Shown piece after piece: positions 24,490-37,226 of a stretch of DNA of 64,000 bases. The notes beneath the pieces were generated by a model that was not told where the DNA came from, did not search any database, and saw only the letters and a list, made by a program, of their open reading frames with translations. The DNA is taken from positions 62,001-126,000 of the forward strand of contig CAJQUW010001810.1 of NCBI GenBank assembly GCA_907163375.1, given 5' to 3'. Source of the DNA: Prostheceraeus crozeri (lineage: Eukaryota > Platyhelminthes > Polycladida > Euryleptidae). Each line of letters begins with the position of its first letter. Within the stretch, counting starts at the first letter, position 1. The translations under genes and the position numbers were made by a program.

Positions 24490-26170
24490 GAGAACGTGGC
24501 GACAAGTAGGACTGATGAAATGTGGCACAAATTACGCATCTGGAGATACTGTCGTCTACTATATTGTGTATTCTATGCATCTAACGCTGATGTCAAGATA
24601 ATTTTTTCTATTGTACAGAAGAGCATAGCCGAAATGCGGTCATCGATGTTGTAACATTTCTCAAATAGAATAGGCCTATGTCGAATGATATTTCAGCATC
24701 ATCGCAAAGGTGCACAGCTTTCTGTTGCCGATAACCATTGAGAATAATCTTAAGATAAGTATATAAAAAACTTCTTATTTTATACACCATACCTGCATGC
24801 ACCAATTATGACATTTAGCATCTGGTGCTTAGAGAAGTCCTAACTTTTATCAATTTTGAGCTCAAGGATTTGAGGATTTCATGGAGTCAATCTTCCGTTT
24901 GAAAGATGTTCTACACATTGACTCTTCAAATTATTGCGCGCCCGCAATTGAGGTGGTATATGCGGCGATCTGTAGTTGAAAATCTGTCTCCCTGAATGGA
25001 CTTTCAGGGGTGAATGTGCAGAAGCACTGATAGGCAAACAAAATTCTAACAGCATCACTAAACCATCGGGGTACGCACAGATGGAACTGTTAAGGTTTTT
25101 GTTACGATTATTAACTATGGACTATTGACTGTCTTGGTTACGATATTGGTTAGTGACCACTAACTTTATGACAGCCTACCTGTGATTGGTTTCTGTAGGC
25201 GTCAAGAGGTCATGATTGTAGAGTGCCTTGCACTAAATCGTGAATACATTGCAGATAACGTTTACATCGTCACGCAGCTAATCTGAGAAGTTTCCTTTTT
25301 ATCGTGATGCTTCAATGTATCGATCTAAACGCAGGAGTGACCGCTACATGGTAAAAAAGAATGACAATGGCTCTTATTGTGCGCTGCATGGCGATAATGA
25401 TAATAACACTTATCATGCGATTTCTTTTTTTAATCAATTTATGTTTCTTTAATGCGACCGCTGGCACAGCGGGCACGAGTGAAAAGGGAAATCACTGCCT
25501 CCGTCAATACACCATTTATATATTTTCTTTCATAACGCAACTTTCTTTGACATGTTTATTGGAAAGCCTCTTTATCATAAATGGTTACGCAAACAGTTAG
25601 CAGATAATCGAATAATCGTCATTCTGAGTGTCATGCATTGACTATGATCATTGATTAAAATCTTCATTGTGACGGCCGTTGTTAGCATCATCAGAGACAA
25701 GTTTAAACTTTACACTATCACATGACATCTGATGCTAAGAGTGGAATTGTTTTTAATACAGACTGTCACACAAGGGAGTTGCTTCTGCGCGCCCCGTATT
25801 GCTTGGGACTAACAGATATCTAACAATTGTCAGAGATTTGTTTGCCACTAACAACTCACTATCTAGTGCTGCTTCTGTGCGATCACCCAAAGATTGGCTA
25901 GTCTGTTGAATTTTTATGACTGAATTCATTTAATTGTATATTATGTAGGATATTCTAGTATAGAAGTGTATTAATGACAATGTATTATTAAGAAGGTAAT
26001 TTAAACTTGGATAGGTTTTACGAAGTTTTGCCACACTCGAAAGATGTTGACTTATGTACATGCACATCAATGGTGATCATACATGAGCAACGCATAGCTC
26101 CAGTTAGAAGTGCATCTATCTCGATCTGTGTAGGATGTCTTCATAATTAAGATCTTGTCAGGTATTTTGA
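24490..26170. other. No gene recognised
   Basis: Short inverted and direct repeats occur (for example TTAGCATCA near 25683 and its complement near 25730), but no coding similarity or complete element was found. Confidence 0.4.
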
Positions 26171-26174
26171 CGGG

Positions 26175-26203
26175 ATGACATTTGAAATAAAAACAAATGT
26201 CAT
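26175..26203. repeat. Perfect 10-bp-arm hairpin
   Basis: ATGACATTTG, a nine-base AT-rich loop, then CAAATGTCAT. The role is unknown. Confidence 0.6.
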
Positions 26204-26689
26204 TTTTCATGGCCACGCCGCTTCTCTTAGTGAATTTACATGCGGAATGAAATTGCATCAGACGTTTGGACAGAATGTGAACATGACTTTGACTCACGAA
26301 GGCACAGAGATATTGACAATGGCAGATGACAACAACAGTGAAACACTTTACCAATTAAGATGAAGCAGAACCAGCCGGGACAGATCAAAAGATAGAAGTA
26401 AAGATAAATACATAAATCACAATTAGCAGAAATCAGGAGAAAATCAGAGAAAGTCACAAAAGTCTCAAATTGAAAAGAAACTTTGTCTGTACCCACAAAG
26501 GTGGCTTCAGCACTTTTATACAGAACATTTCTAAAATTGGTAAAATTGGTGAAAATTTAAACCGAGTACGCTTTAAAATAGAAAAATTGAACGTCTCATC
26601 ACACAAAACTTCAGAGCGTTTTTACAGATGGGCGCAAATAAACGGAAACGGAGATGATACTTGTTAAAACCACCCACCCCCGATTTGGT

Positions 26690-26905
26690 GTAACCCTGAT
26701 CCCAGCTGACTCAGCAGCAGTCGCTGCGTTTATCTATCCAATATGTGAGTCCTTAGGTTTGCAGACGCGTCGGCATTTCCCATTGCCCCTCCCCTCAAGC
26801 ACGTCCGCAAATATCTGCAGTTCACAATCCCAGCCGGAAGCCCCGCTCTCGCTGTAAGCGTCCTATACACAGAATTAGATTCATCTGCGCGCGCTCCGAA
26901 GCAGA
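26690..26905. promoter_or_regulatory. GC- and CpG-rich island
   Basis: This roughly 215-bp block stands out from AT-rich surroundings, with about a dozen or more CpG dinucleotides (for example GACGCGTCGG and GCGCGCGCTCCG). It could be a promoter, a first exon with a donor-like GTAAGC near 26856, or a less-decayed insert. No coding homology is recognised. Confidence 0.25.
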
Positions 26906-27833
26906 TAAACAAAATATTTAATTCTGTGGTCCTATATCATCGGTCCCTCATGAAATATTGTCGAACCATTGCCCACTTTGATCGTTTCACTGTCTTACTT
27001 AATAAGTTTGCCGAAAACAGTTGACAAGAAATAGTGAATTTTATAGGCACATCATCAAAGCTGATGAAGAAAATGCGCTTTGAATCATACATGCAGGGAA
27101 TTGAATACACTGTTTATGAAGTAGAGGCTTACCCAATTTTTCTGATATAGAACATTTCCTTCTTGCGGGAGATCTTTCGGTCTACATCGTAGGCCATTCT
27201 CAAGCGACGGTTTGTATTGTTGAATCTCAAACGATTAACGCATCTCACATGAAATCACAACGATGTCAGGCGGATTTACAGGTGCATGGTAGCAAACAAA
27301 AGACCCCGTTAACCTTTAATGAACAACACAATGATAACATAATTATAGGAAAGTTGACTTGACCTTTACTTAACATAAAGAAAATGTGCTGTACATCAAC
27401 ATCTCAACTTGTCACTCAATTTGTTTCTGTCCTTCCGGGAGGTTGGTCATTAATCTCTGCTAGATTGTGAGAGCCTGATGTTTCTTTTAAATGAAAAATT
27501 TATTAGATTATTTTCATCTACAAAGCTAGGATCAGAGGGAAGCTTTGTGTTCTGAAATATATTAAGAAAAATGGTATTAGTTAGCGCACGTTCTTGATTT
27601 ACTTAAAGACTGTAGTTACTTTGGAAACATGGCTATCAAACTTCCTCAAGAGCAATCTCTCTGATTCATAGTTTTCCGGACTCGCCCCACCCAGCATTCA
27701 ACTCTGCTCTGATCAACAGGACATCTGAGGCAACCAGAGATATGCTGTCATGCTAATCGTTCGAATCGCTGCTACCTCGGCATGTATAACCGGCCATCTA
27801 CATGCATACCTGGGTAGCTGAAATGTAGAACAG

Positions 27834-28031
27834 GTGTATGTACTTTACAAAACTGAGTCGTCTTTCGGAAAGGGGATATCTATTCTTTATGACATCTTCG
27901 AATTGGAGCTTATCAGATCGCTGGCCTTAATTGCAGAGAACACGCTTTTTATAAGTCTAGTCAGTTTTGGGTTAGTAGTAATAATAGTGACAGTCATTGC
28001 AGAGATCTCATATCTGTGTCATTTTTCATGA
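27834..28031 (+). CDS. Possible exon with a transmembrane segment
   Basis: The open frame follows an AG at 27832-27833 and encodes about 65 residues. A strongly hydrophobic run (TLFISLVSFGLVVIIVTVIA) is preceded by polar residues, like the single membrane helix of a receptor. It is near the kinase-like relics on the same strand, which makes a receptor exon thinkable. No clear downstream donor is visible, and chance is also possible. Confidence 0.2.
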   Translation: MYVLYKTESSFGKGISILYDIFELELIRSLALIAENTLFISLVSFGLVVIIVTVIAEISYLCHFS

Positions 28032-28723
28032 TGAATGCTCACAAGTGAAGTCATTAAATTGGTGAACAATTTTCAGTCATACCAGCCAGGAATTCAAGTG
28101 TTGATCTCGAATTGGATATGGAATGGAATGATGGTGTGGTTTGTCTTTTTTATGTGATGATGCATGTGATAAATAAAATAGCTGAGGAGCACCACCATTA
28201 ATAATGAAGGAAAGCAATGTTAACCTCATGTGTTGATGTTCACATTATTTATCTAACCAGCATGGGAATTTAAAAAATGGCCCATTTGTTTGTGTCATAT
28301 AAATTTGAAAATTCTGCATGATGCGTTTAATATTTATGAAATTGGAAAACATTTCAAAGACAATGTAAAAAATTCGCAGAATTTCAACTCTCGTCATGAC
28401 CACGATCTCATGAGGATATGAAAAGTTGATTTAAACGTCTATAAACTTCGTTAACTTAAGTTAGGACATCAAAGTTGAACATATATCAAGAATATGACCA
28501 TCGTGTTTTATAAATGATTAGAGAAATGAGAAGGCAAAATGTGATAAATTACCAGTGAGGAATATACACAAATTTTTGATAGAATAATATAGCATGGCAT
28601 TAATATCGAGTCGAATTTGAATTTTCACTCAGTTCACAGTGATATAGCTAAAACAAACAGCAAGTAAAAGTATATTACCTTAATCTCACAATGTTTCCGA
28701 AATATTTTGAACATGATTTAGAG

Positions 28724-30024
28724 CAGCGGTTCTCAAGGTGGGCGATAGCGCGCCCTGGCGGGCGTTCGCTACATCCAAGTGGCATTGGATACGAAGGAGG
28801 CGGTAAGCGGGCGTTTTGCTTTTTATCATATCTTGAGCTGTCCATGCACATAGCACACTGTACATTCCAGAGCAAGCCCTCTGTTCATATATCCATTCAC
28901 AGCGCTCATTAAGCGAAACAACCATGAATATCTCACACTTCGTTAAAACCACGAAATCAAAACAGACAACATGGATATGAACACTGAGATGTCCGCCAAT
29001 TGCAAATTAGTGGAAGTCCAGTTTGATGGCTTTCAAAAGTCACGTGACTGTATTGCACATTACTTAACAATGTGAGTCAATATTGTTTATCGATTGAAAA
29101 TGTGATCGATTGAGACACGCTCTGAATGACACGCTGAAGACACGCTCTTTTTCGTCATCTTTGTGATGAAAACGAAGAAGACTTTCAACAATTTTTGTTA
29201 CACACTGAAATGAGATGGCTCTTCAAAGGAAGTTGCCTCAATCGATTTTCTTAACTATCTGATTCGATCGTCGAATCTTTGGACTGCTACAACAGAAACC
29301 TTTACTCAGAAGTCGTGATTATTAAGCAGAACGCGGACATATGTACAAAAGCATCTTGCGGAAATATTTGAGAAATGCAATTCTCAATGATAGACCTCCA
29401 ACTTGACGCACCTTTGAAAATCAAATTTTCCAAAACTGGTTAGCCTCTTCTGGATTGATGACTGTATAAAACTTCGCTTTCCTCTTTTATGTGAAGAGGC
29501 TAAGCGGTTCGCACTGCCATTTCCAGCTACGTAGTCGGTCGAGACAGGATTCAACGACTTCTAAAGACCACACAGTTAAGGCTGCAGTCGTTTGGATATC
29601 ATACTAGTACAACGAGGTGACTTGCGCCTACATTTGTCAAAAATTGAGCGTGATCTTGCAAAACGGCACCAACCTCAGGGATCGCATTGGCAGTTTTACT
29701 ATACTTCATTGTTTATATATACTTAAGAGATTCAAAGAAGCATAGTTGAAAATACCTACTCGAGTCTTGTTTTTATTCTGCCATTTAACGTAAGCATAAC
29801 TTTTAGATGTAAAGTAAAATCATTTATTCGAAGTATAATAACGTTATGCTTGTATTTCAAGGATAATTTAAAATTGACTCATACAGTGAGTAATATCTAG
29901 GTAATATTCGGGTAATGTAAATTCAAGAGATGTATAGACTCTGACGAAATCAATTTCAGGGGGGCACTAGACGTCTTGCGAGATGAAAAGGAAGCGCTCA
30001 CAAAGAAAAGGTTGAAAAACACTG
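28724..30024 (+). mobile_element. Decayed hAT element (ZBED5-like group)
   Basis: The ends are CAGCGGTTCTCAA (28724) and the complement of CAGTGTTTTTCAACC (ending 30024), sharing the CAG-x-G-x-TT-x-TCAA pattern common in hAT families. The flanks ATTTAGAG (28716-28723) and ATTTAGAT (30025-30032) match at 7 of 8 as the target duplication. The 1,301-bp element contains a broken plus-strand transposase. Confidence 0.87.
29140..29675 (+). pseudogene. ZBED5/GTF2IRD2-type hAT transposase relic
   Basis: The stretch 29148-29250 reads LCDENEEDFQQF then LLHTEMRWLFKGSCLNRF. This is the HTE-x-RWL-S-x-G-x-x-L-x-R-x-F block diagnostic of the ZBED5-like hAT group. Further on come ALPFPAT, a stop, then VETGFNDF (29505-29562), corresponding to the FPTTYLVE-x-GFS block. 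The last block is RGDLRLHLSKIERDLAKR (29614-29667). Several stops and frame changes separate these blocks. The BED finger and first catalytic region are lost or unrecognisable. Confidence 0.75.
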
Positions 30025-30032
30025 ATTTAGAT

Positions 30033-31639
30033 GGACGGAGGCAAAGGGATACATGTGCAAATTTCAAATAAATTTGAATGTGTATGCACATCAGGCAACT
30101 TAATTTTACTGGATATAATCATGTTTGCCTACCTTCGCATCGGATAGGGCCTTGGGAGTGAGTGATGTTTTGAGGTTGTTGATGATGCTTGAAATCGATG
30201 CTTATTACTGCTGAGCATATAAAAAAGGTGATGAGGTTGCCTACCGATCATGTGTCATATGAATGCATTCTTTAATCTGCTCATTCTGTTCATTAATTAG
30301 TGGAGAAGATGCAAACCACTCAAAAGACTTCAGAATCGAAGACCGCTTTTCGCTTTGTTTTGTCATTAGTTTTTACATATTGACTGCTTTAACGATAGCA
30401 TTGGCATACTTATTCTGAGTTAAGTATATTTGAATTGATAAAATTCTAGTATATCAAGGTTATGGTCAACCCAACAGATCGGGCATATTGGAAAATGCCG
30501 TCAAGGTGGGCCAGTATTCGGCGGCGTCCAACCACCGCAATACGATGAAAAGAAGACGTTAACCGTGGAGTGGAGTACTGGTCTGGGTTTAGCATCTACT
30601 GTAATCTGATTATAATGCTTCGAAAACATAATTCTCGACTGGCTGCTGAAAGGCTGCTTTGGTTTCATAGGCTTATTGCGTTTTCCATCGGCTCATATCA
30701 AAAGAAAGTCAAGCAGCGCTGAATGCAACTCAAATAGGGATTTTTGGAAATATGTAAATTACGTAAAGTCTGCAAGTATCTTCGTTGTACGTCCCATGCA
30801 TGGTCAACTTATGGTGGCTTCATTTTATAAAGATGCGTGATAATCATACCTAAAATAGTGTCAGGACAAGAATCTCTCAGCTTCAAACTTGGTATCTGGC
30901 ATTTGTCCAAAAACTAAAGTTGCGTGCGATGTTGCTATTTCATCTGAGTTTTTCAAATTAGTCAATTGTGACCAGATTTTTGCTGAACCTGCGGCGCACG
31001 CTGGAATTGACAGTCAGCATAATAGTCAATTTTACCGGAGATATCTAGCTAAGTATGTAAATCAATAAATAAACATTGTTTATACTCGTAACCACATCGG
31101 ACGAGCACCTGTCTTCAACTTTGTCCATATTTTCTGCAGAACTCCGACTATCATTCTTTTGTGATAAATGTCTAGCAAGAATACAGAATGTGCCTGTTCC
31201 GAAAGTACCAGGTATTTACCATCAAAATGTTTGAGCCCTGGTCCCTCAGACGAACAGTGAACACTGAGCCACGCGTCTACAGTCACGGTAAGAAGAATCC
31301 CACACCGAGTAAAAATGTGTTTCAGTTCGTATGAGTCATTTTACCATATTTTATGTTTTTCAACACCGAAAACTCAGATTTCTATGGACCCCGAACCGCG
31401 GATACTTTTATCATCACTACTCGTGGATGTCATTTATTCTATGAAACTTCTCTGTGCATAAAACAATGCGTTTCTGTGACATGAAAACGTTTCATCTGCA
31501 TCTTATTTATTACGCATTCTATATTTGAACACACTACACGTTGATATATTTTCCTTGAAAGGGTGTTGATTGTGCAATGTGAAATATTTACTCAATGAAT
31601 TGTCGGATTAATATTCTTGCTTTTCTTTATACAGCATTC
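30033..31639. other. No gene recognised
   Basis: A stretch near 30460-30720 reads open for some distance in more than one frame (for example MVNPTDRAYWKMPSRWAS from 30462), but it matches nothing I know and contains stops. Otherwise the region is AT-rich noncoding sequence. Confidence 0.4.
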
Positions 31640-32490
31640 AGTGGTCCTACGCCTGCGTAAATTTGCGAAGCTGCGTAAATCGCGATTTTTCCGTGTAAAT
31701 GCGGTAAAAAATGGAAACGCTGCGTAAATTGAATTTTTGATGAATTTTTGATTTAACCGCAACGTCTTGCGATCTTGAAGTAAAGTTATTGATCGTACTA
31801 TTTGCTCATTTGAATAAAGATAAAAGCTTTCTAGAAATAGAACTTGATTTGATATTACTTCTATTCTTAGAACATAATAAGGCTTAACCCTCTTTTTACT
31901 AGGGGGATCCAGGATCTTCCCTAGACATTTTTTGATGCTGCTCCAAAACCATAAAGCAACTATTCTAGTTTTGCGTAACTTGTAGTACTTCTAATAAATT
32001 CCAAATTTTGTCAAATTTGGACGATGGTAACGTGAAAAATTTGATTTTTAATTCAAAGCACAGTACTTTTTAAATATCAAACTTTTTGTCAATTTCTTAC
32101 AAATTTAGGCATCTTAATAAATTCAATCGACTTATATTATAGACCTTTGACAAAGTACAAAGTGAAGTTATGGTTATCATGCTCATTCATCCATGAATGT
32201 GTCCACATGTATGAAATTATTATATGAATAATATCAATAACTTGCAAACACTTACAACATTTATAATGTAATACTATCAGTTCTATTCTACAATTAGTGC
32301 ATCACAAGTCAAAATATGGATAGATTATCATGCCTCACAGTATTTTTGGTGCATTCATTTATTTGGATGAGCAATTCTGTTTTTCCTGTTCAATATGTAG
32401 CTGAGATTCTAGCAGACGATTTGTGATTTTCATGTATCTTCAAAAGTCTGCTTGAGTTGTATTCAGCATGGCTTAAATTTCCCAATCCAA
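31640..32490 (+). repeat. Diverged interspersed repeat, copy A
   Basis: It starts with a subterminal array of CTGCGTAAAT words (31660-31735) resembling the TGCGCGGA array of the 13055 hAT element. From about 31890 onward it aligns with 35741-36520. Shared blocks in order are CCCTAGACAT-x-TTTTGAT, GACCTTTGA, GATTATCATG-x-CTCA, TTTGGTGCATTCATT and TTGAGTTG-x-ATTC. No coding sequence is seen. It is probably a non-autonomous hAT relative. Confidence 0.6.
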
Positions 32491-33699
32491 TCAGACATAC
32501 TCCCAACATTTGACGTTAACACGCGTTAACTGATCAAAGCAAATCGTGTATTCGACATCTACATGGATGGATTGGTCAGTCGTGAGCAGCTGTGGCCCTC
32601 CGCACTCAATGCTTCATCATTGACTGGTATGTCTTGCTACCTGCGTAGCCGCCGATATTAGCATGCCGTACAGGTTATTCAGTTCGTCACAGCAGTGGGT
32701 TTTCGGTCACCAACTGCCCACTGATCCATGTACCACTCTACTAAGCAGAATTTTGTCATAGCTGGTGCTACATGTCCAATGAATGTCAGTTTTCTTTCTG
32801 TTGCCATAATTGACTGTGAAGTGTGAAAATGACACCTGTGCAACATTTTCAGCAGGTTGACTATTGATTTTGTCCCCAATAGCATTGGTTTCAAGGTGAG
32901 GGCTAAGTGTTCAGGAAAGCCCATGTCTCGCATGTTATCACAATTTCCAATGGATACTCAAGACATCAATTTTTTGGGAAATATTATAGAATTTATTACA
33001 GAATACTATGCTATGATGTGGCCTGAGTAGGCGAAAATTTAGGAGCTTACTATGACCTATAAGTACCACGGATTTTCTTTTATTCATACAATTAACATAA
33101 ATGTGTATTTTGATATTCCTAATATAATGAAGTTATAGCTATTTGAATTGCTCTCGATACTCTATGGGCAAGCCAGGAAACCATTGCAGTTCAACATCGA
33201 CAGTCTGCTCGACTGTTTTAGATGCATTAATTCAGAATGATCTATGTCTTCAACCATCATCAGAATAGCCCCATACTTTCTAAAACTGTTGACAAAATCC
33301 GGCTTAATAGGTTGGGCAGCTTAGTTTTATTAAGAAGTGCACAGCAAGAATGCAACATGGGGCCGAATCCCCTCGACAGATGTATAGGGTAACCATAATT
33401 ATATTTTACATAATTTATATTTTATCACTAAATTTCTCAGTAAGAACATATTACGTAGCTATCACGTCATTTGATGTAGGCCTGTCGACAGTAAAAAAAT
33501 TAGAAGGGACGTTCATCAGACGTTCATATATACGTATCATATCAGAAGTGCTATATGCTGGAAGTAGATGAAATTAATAAATAAGAATATAAAATGTATG
33601 TTATAGAGCTCCTTAGAAGAACGATAAATAGCGGCAGCGGATGAAATGTCAGCATTTCAGATGCAGAAAATCCGGTCCGCTTTGGAAAAAATCCGTGTT

Positions 33700-33790
33700 G
33701 GAAAAATAAGTGTTTTCATTAATCAGATATTCGCATTTGCAATAGTCGACCTGCGCAAATTTACTTGGCCTGCTTAAGCGATGAGCGCAT
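33700..33790 (+). repeat. hAT 3'-end-like fragment
   Basis: ATTTACTTGGCCTGC (from 33758) repeats 14-15 bases of the 3' subterminal region of the 13055-15335 hAT element (near 15290), with CTGCGC just before it in both. With the 31640 array it could bound an old element of about 2.1 kb, but the true ends are not clear. Confidence 0.5.
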
Positions 33791-34216
33791 TATTGGACTA
33801 TACAGTTGAAAGACATATATCTTTAATGTTGATCATCCAGAGATGTATTCGTAGACATTAAGATATCTATATAATTAAATTCACATGGCAAAAGTAACTT
33901 TTCCTTGCTAGACAGGTATTCGACATTTATGGAAGAAATATCACTAGACATTCAATAATCCTTCAATGATGTCAAGTATTTACAACATTCCACATCATTC
34001 AGACAGATGAACTTACAGTAACTCATTTCGAAAACAAGAAGTGATTTCTCGAATATTTGCGACACTAGAATCAAAGAAATTGTCGACATTAATGGAGAAA
34101 ACTGAGTAATGGAGTAATGGAGCGTTCTATTCATTTCCATGTAATTATGATTGTCTTGCTCGAAGATTCATCATTTGTAATTTGCTAGTGATGTACTACG
34201 TCAACAGACAGTAGGA

Positions 34217-34345
34217 ATGTCCTTGATTGATGTCTGCGCGAAGAAAATTCCTGAGATATGGAGTGAGGAAGTCGTGAAGTTGTACCAAATGCCAAGGAAT
34301 TCTTATCCTCTGGTGTTAGGCAATGAGATTTATGAGTTTTGTTTT
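34217..34345 (+). pseudogene. Possible tyrosine-kinase subdomain X-XI segment
   Basis: The frame reads IPEIWSEEVVKLYQMPRNSY and then GNEIYEF. This fits the kinase pattern PYPG-x-S-x-EEV-x-x-L followed by GYRMP-x-P and IYE-x-M. It lies on the same strand as the 21.75 and 22.9 kb segments. The frame then drifts into hydrophobic residues and no good donor is clear, so it may be a relic or part of a real exon. Confidence 0.33.
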
Positions 34346-35535
34346 CATTCTAGTACATACCGCTGTTGCATTGATTTTGCATTTTTTGTTTCCCACCATT
34401 TGACGAACTACATATGTTTTTTGTTAAGGTACAGTCTGCGCATGCTTATAGCCTCGATGTTTGTAAGTCGTAAGTGAAATGAGAGTCAGGAGAGAATTTC
34501 TTTTGCCCTAAAGTTCACCTAAGTGCGTTCTATTCATAGCCCAAATTCAATCTTCAGTTCATTTGACAATCAGCAATGAACTGTGGATAGTAAAATGATG
34601 AATGGATTTGACGCTCCAATTGAAACTTGTCGACAATTGGTCCTTCCCATTCTCATTTGGGTCATAGAAACCTATGATTTCGGCGTCAATATTCATAGAG
34701 CCACATCATCGTTGAATGTATTGACGGATAGCCTATTTATAACGGCATTTATTGAATCATTCTTACAATGATGAGGAAAAATTCATGATGTAGCGTGCTT
34801 ATTTCATAAGTCGCAGGTGTGAACTAGTGGTGTTGAAACCCAACCGACTTCTGGTTCAGATTTAGCAAGACACTCGGGTCATGTTAATTCAGAAATGTCA
34901 TATATTTAGGTTTTGTTTACAACTTTTCTATACAGCAAACCATTCACGTGTGTTTCGATGTTCGTTATCAAATTAACATCGGCCATATTGTCGCAATTCA
35001 TATTTAGTAGCCTAAAACAGCGGTTGATTTTTCCATTAACCCTCATTTTGAATTTGATAATTTACTAATTGTTGATGTTGATAAATGTCACTCTAACCGG
35101 CTGCAAAGAAGTTTTTTTAAAATAAAATTGACAAGACTTGGTTGCGTTATGATTACCTGACATAGTTGTAAAATGCAGAATTATTTTCTCAGAGTCATTT
35201 GTAACATTTAGCAACGTCTCCAGAGCCTCAAAAAGAAGTGAAACTATGAGACCAAAATTTTAGAATCATGTAATGTGATAATAAATGTCTTTGACAGAGC
35301 ATTTCAGATCGCTTAAAAAAATTTCCAACAAATGTAAATGTGCAGACAACCAAGCCGGTACTCGTATATACGTCACCCATCAATGTCTTCTCTTTGAATG
35401 ATGTCACGATGATCAATAATGTAGGAATCATAGCCAAAAATATCTGCATGATTATACCATGCTATGATTCCTATTGTTAGTATTCTATTATTTCTGTATG
35501 TAAATCATGGACCATAGGAATGCATGAACTAATTC

Positions 35536-35625
35536 AGGGATGCATGGTTGTCAACGCCGAGGCAAGAGGAGACTTTTTTGAATTTTTTGACTTTCACTTG
35601 TGACTTTTTTGTCATACTTCTTTAG
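35536..35625. repeat. hAT-terminus-like block with GACTTTTTTG repeats
   Basis: CAGGGATGCATGG is followed by GACTTTTTTGAATTTTTTGA, GACTTTCACTTG and GACTTTTTTG, a subterminal style seen in hAT elements. The partner end was not found. Confidence 0.35.
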
Positions 35626-35740
35626 AGCGTGTTTTAAACGATGGTATAATGTTTGTTGTGTATTAAATTTAAATAAACTAGTTGAAGAAGAAAAAAATTC
35701 AAGGATGTCTATGAACCATAGATAGAACCACCTATGTCTC

Positions 35741-36520
35741 ATAGACTTTCTGGGTTGTTGCCGTGCATTTTTTCATGGATATTTGTTGCGCATTTTTGCG
35801 TGTATTTTTTTCGACAAAAATGCACGATGAAACTTTCTTCTTCAAGCATTGCAATTAGCGGTTATCCGAATTCTGGGGTGTGTCACACCCCAGTCAATGT
35901 TTAAACAATCAGAAATAGTATCTACATTTATCGTGTCAAGCTAAATGCATATAAGAATATCCATGCAATATTGTTTTCCACTTGCAATCATAACATGGAA
36001 ATTAGGAACGTTGAGATTTAAAATAACAGCAGTGTTCGATATCACTTCATCATACTTTGAACTGTCGCTACTTTCGTGAATGCTACATTAACCCTATTTT
36101 CCCCCTAGACATATTTTGATATTGCTTCAAAGATATGATAGCTGCGACTAACTTTTGTGACTTTCGGTTTCTATGTATTTGTGATAAACATTACCACCTA
36201 GTTCTATCGACCTTTGAAGGCGCGGGGCGCCGAAGCACTTGTCTTGGTTTATATACTGACTTTAATACAATTTCAACCGTAAAACAAAAGAGGCTACCTT
36301 TTTGTCTTTCTCAATATGAACATCATCTCCCATCTTTAGGTCAACTATGCAAAATGAACAGATTATCATGTCTCAGAACGTATTTGGTGCATTCATTAAT
36401 TTGGATGCAGTTACAGTAATTTTTCTCCGCGATATATAGCTAAGATAGTAGAAGACAACAATATGTATTTCACTAGTGCTTCCAAAAATCTCCATTTGAG
36501 TTGCATTCTTCAGACGTTTT
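35741..36520 (+). repeat. Diverged interspersed repeat, copy B
   Basis: The partner of 31640-32490, sharing the same ordered blocks (for example TTTGGTGCATTCATT at about 36388). Its start carries TTGCGCATTTTTGCGTG words comparable to the array of copy A. No coding sequence is seen. Confidence 0.6.
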
Positions 36521-37226
36521 CATGCGATTACTGATGAAAGCGTATCGTTCGTCAAATTCATCTACCATCACTTTCGATCTGATACTCAGAACATCAACTC
36601 ATTGAAAGATAGTGGAATTCTAGATTTGAATTGCTATTTATAGTAACTAGATGATTTCAGTTGGTAAAAACAGATGTCACAAAATGGAACGAGCATGCGC
36701 CAATCCTGAGAGCGATGGAAATATGGAACATCAAAATTAGAGGCTGAGCTTTCTGAGATCAATGCAAATATTGATAGCCTGGGTAGAAAAGGGCTTATCA
36801 ATAGTCAGTTGTTGAGGAGGTTTCAAAAGAGAAATGATCAGGACGCTGTTTGAGAGGGGAACTGTGAGAATGTCAAGTTTTCTTAAAGCTATCTATGCAG
36901 AGCATTACCCCCTCTTGTCGCATTATGATATGGATCTCTTAAAGCTAAGCCGTAAAGTCAGGACTAATCTATTTATATAGTTATTATGAAAAGTTCAGAT
37001 ATCTTGGCCACTTCCTTCACATTTTTTGCATAATACCTTTTAAGGCCCATTTATAGTCAACTCGGTAGCTCTGCAGATCATTTAAGTATGTCTTGACGAT
37101 CTGCAGGATTGATCTGTGGGCTCTGCAGATACATCATCTGTAGACTCTAGATCATCATCGATTTTGGTCGGTGATGATGTGGCGTTTATACTTGCCTCCG
37201 ATATCGGATCACTTTATCTTGACATC

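Noticed and set aside
30460-30720. Coding-like tract open in several frames
   Set aside because: No family recognised, stops in each frame and no consistent splice signals.
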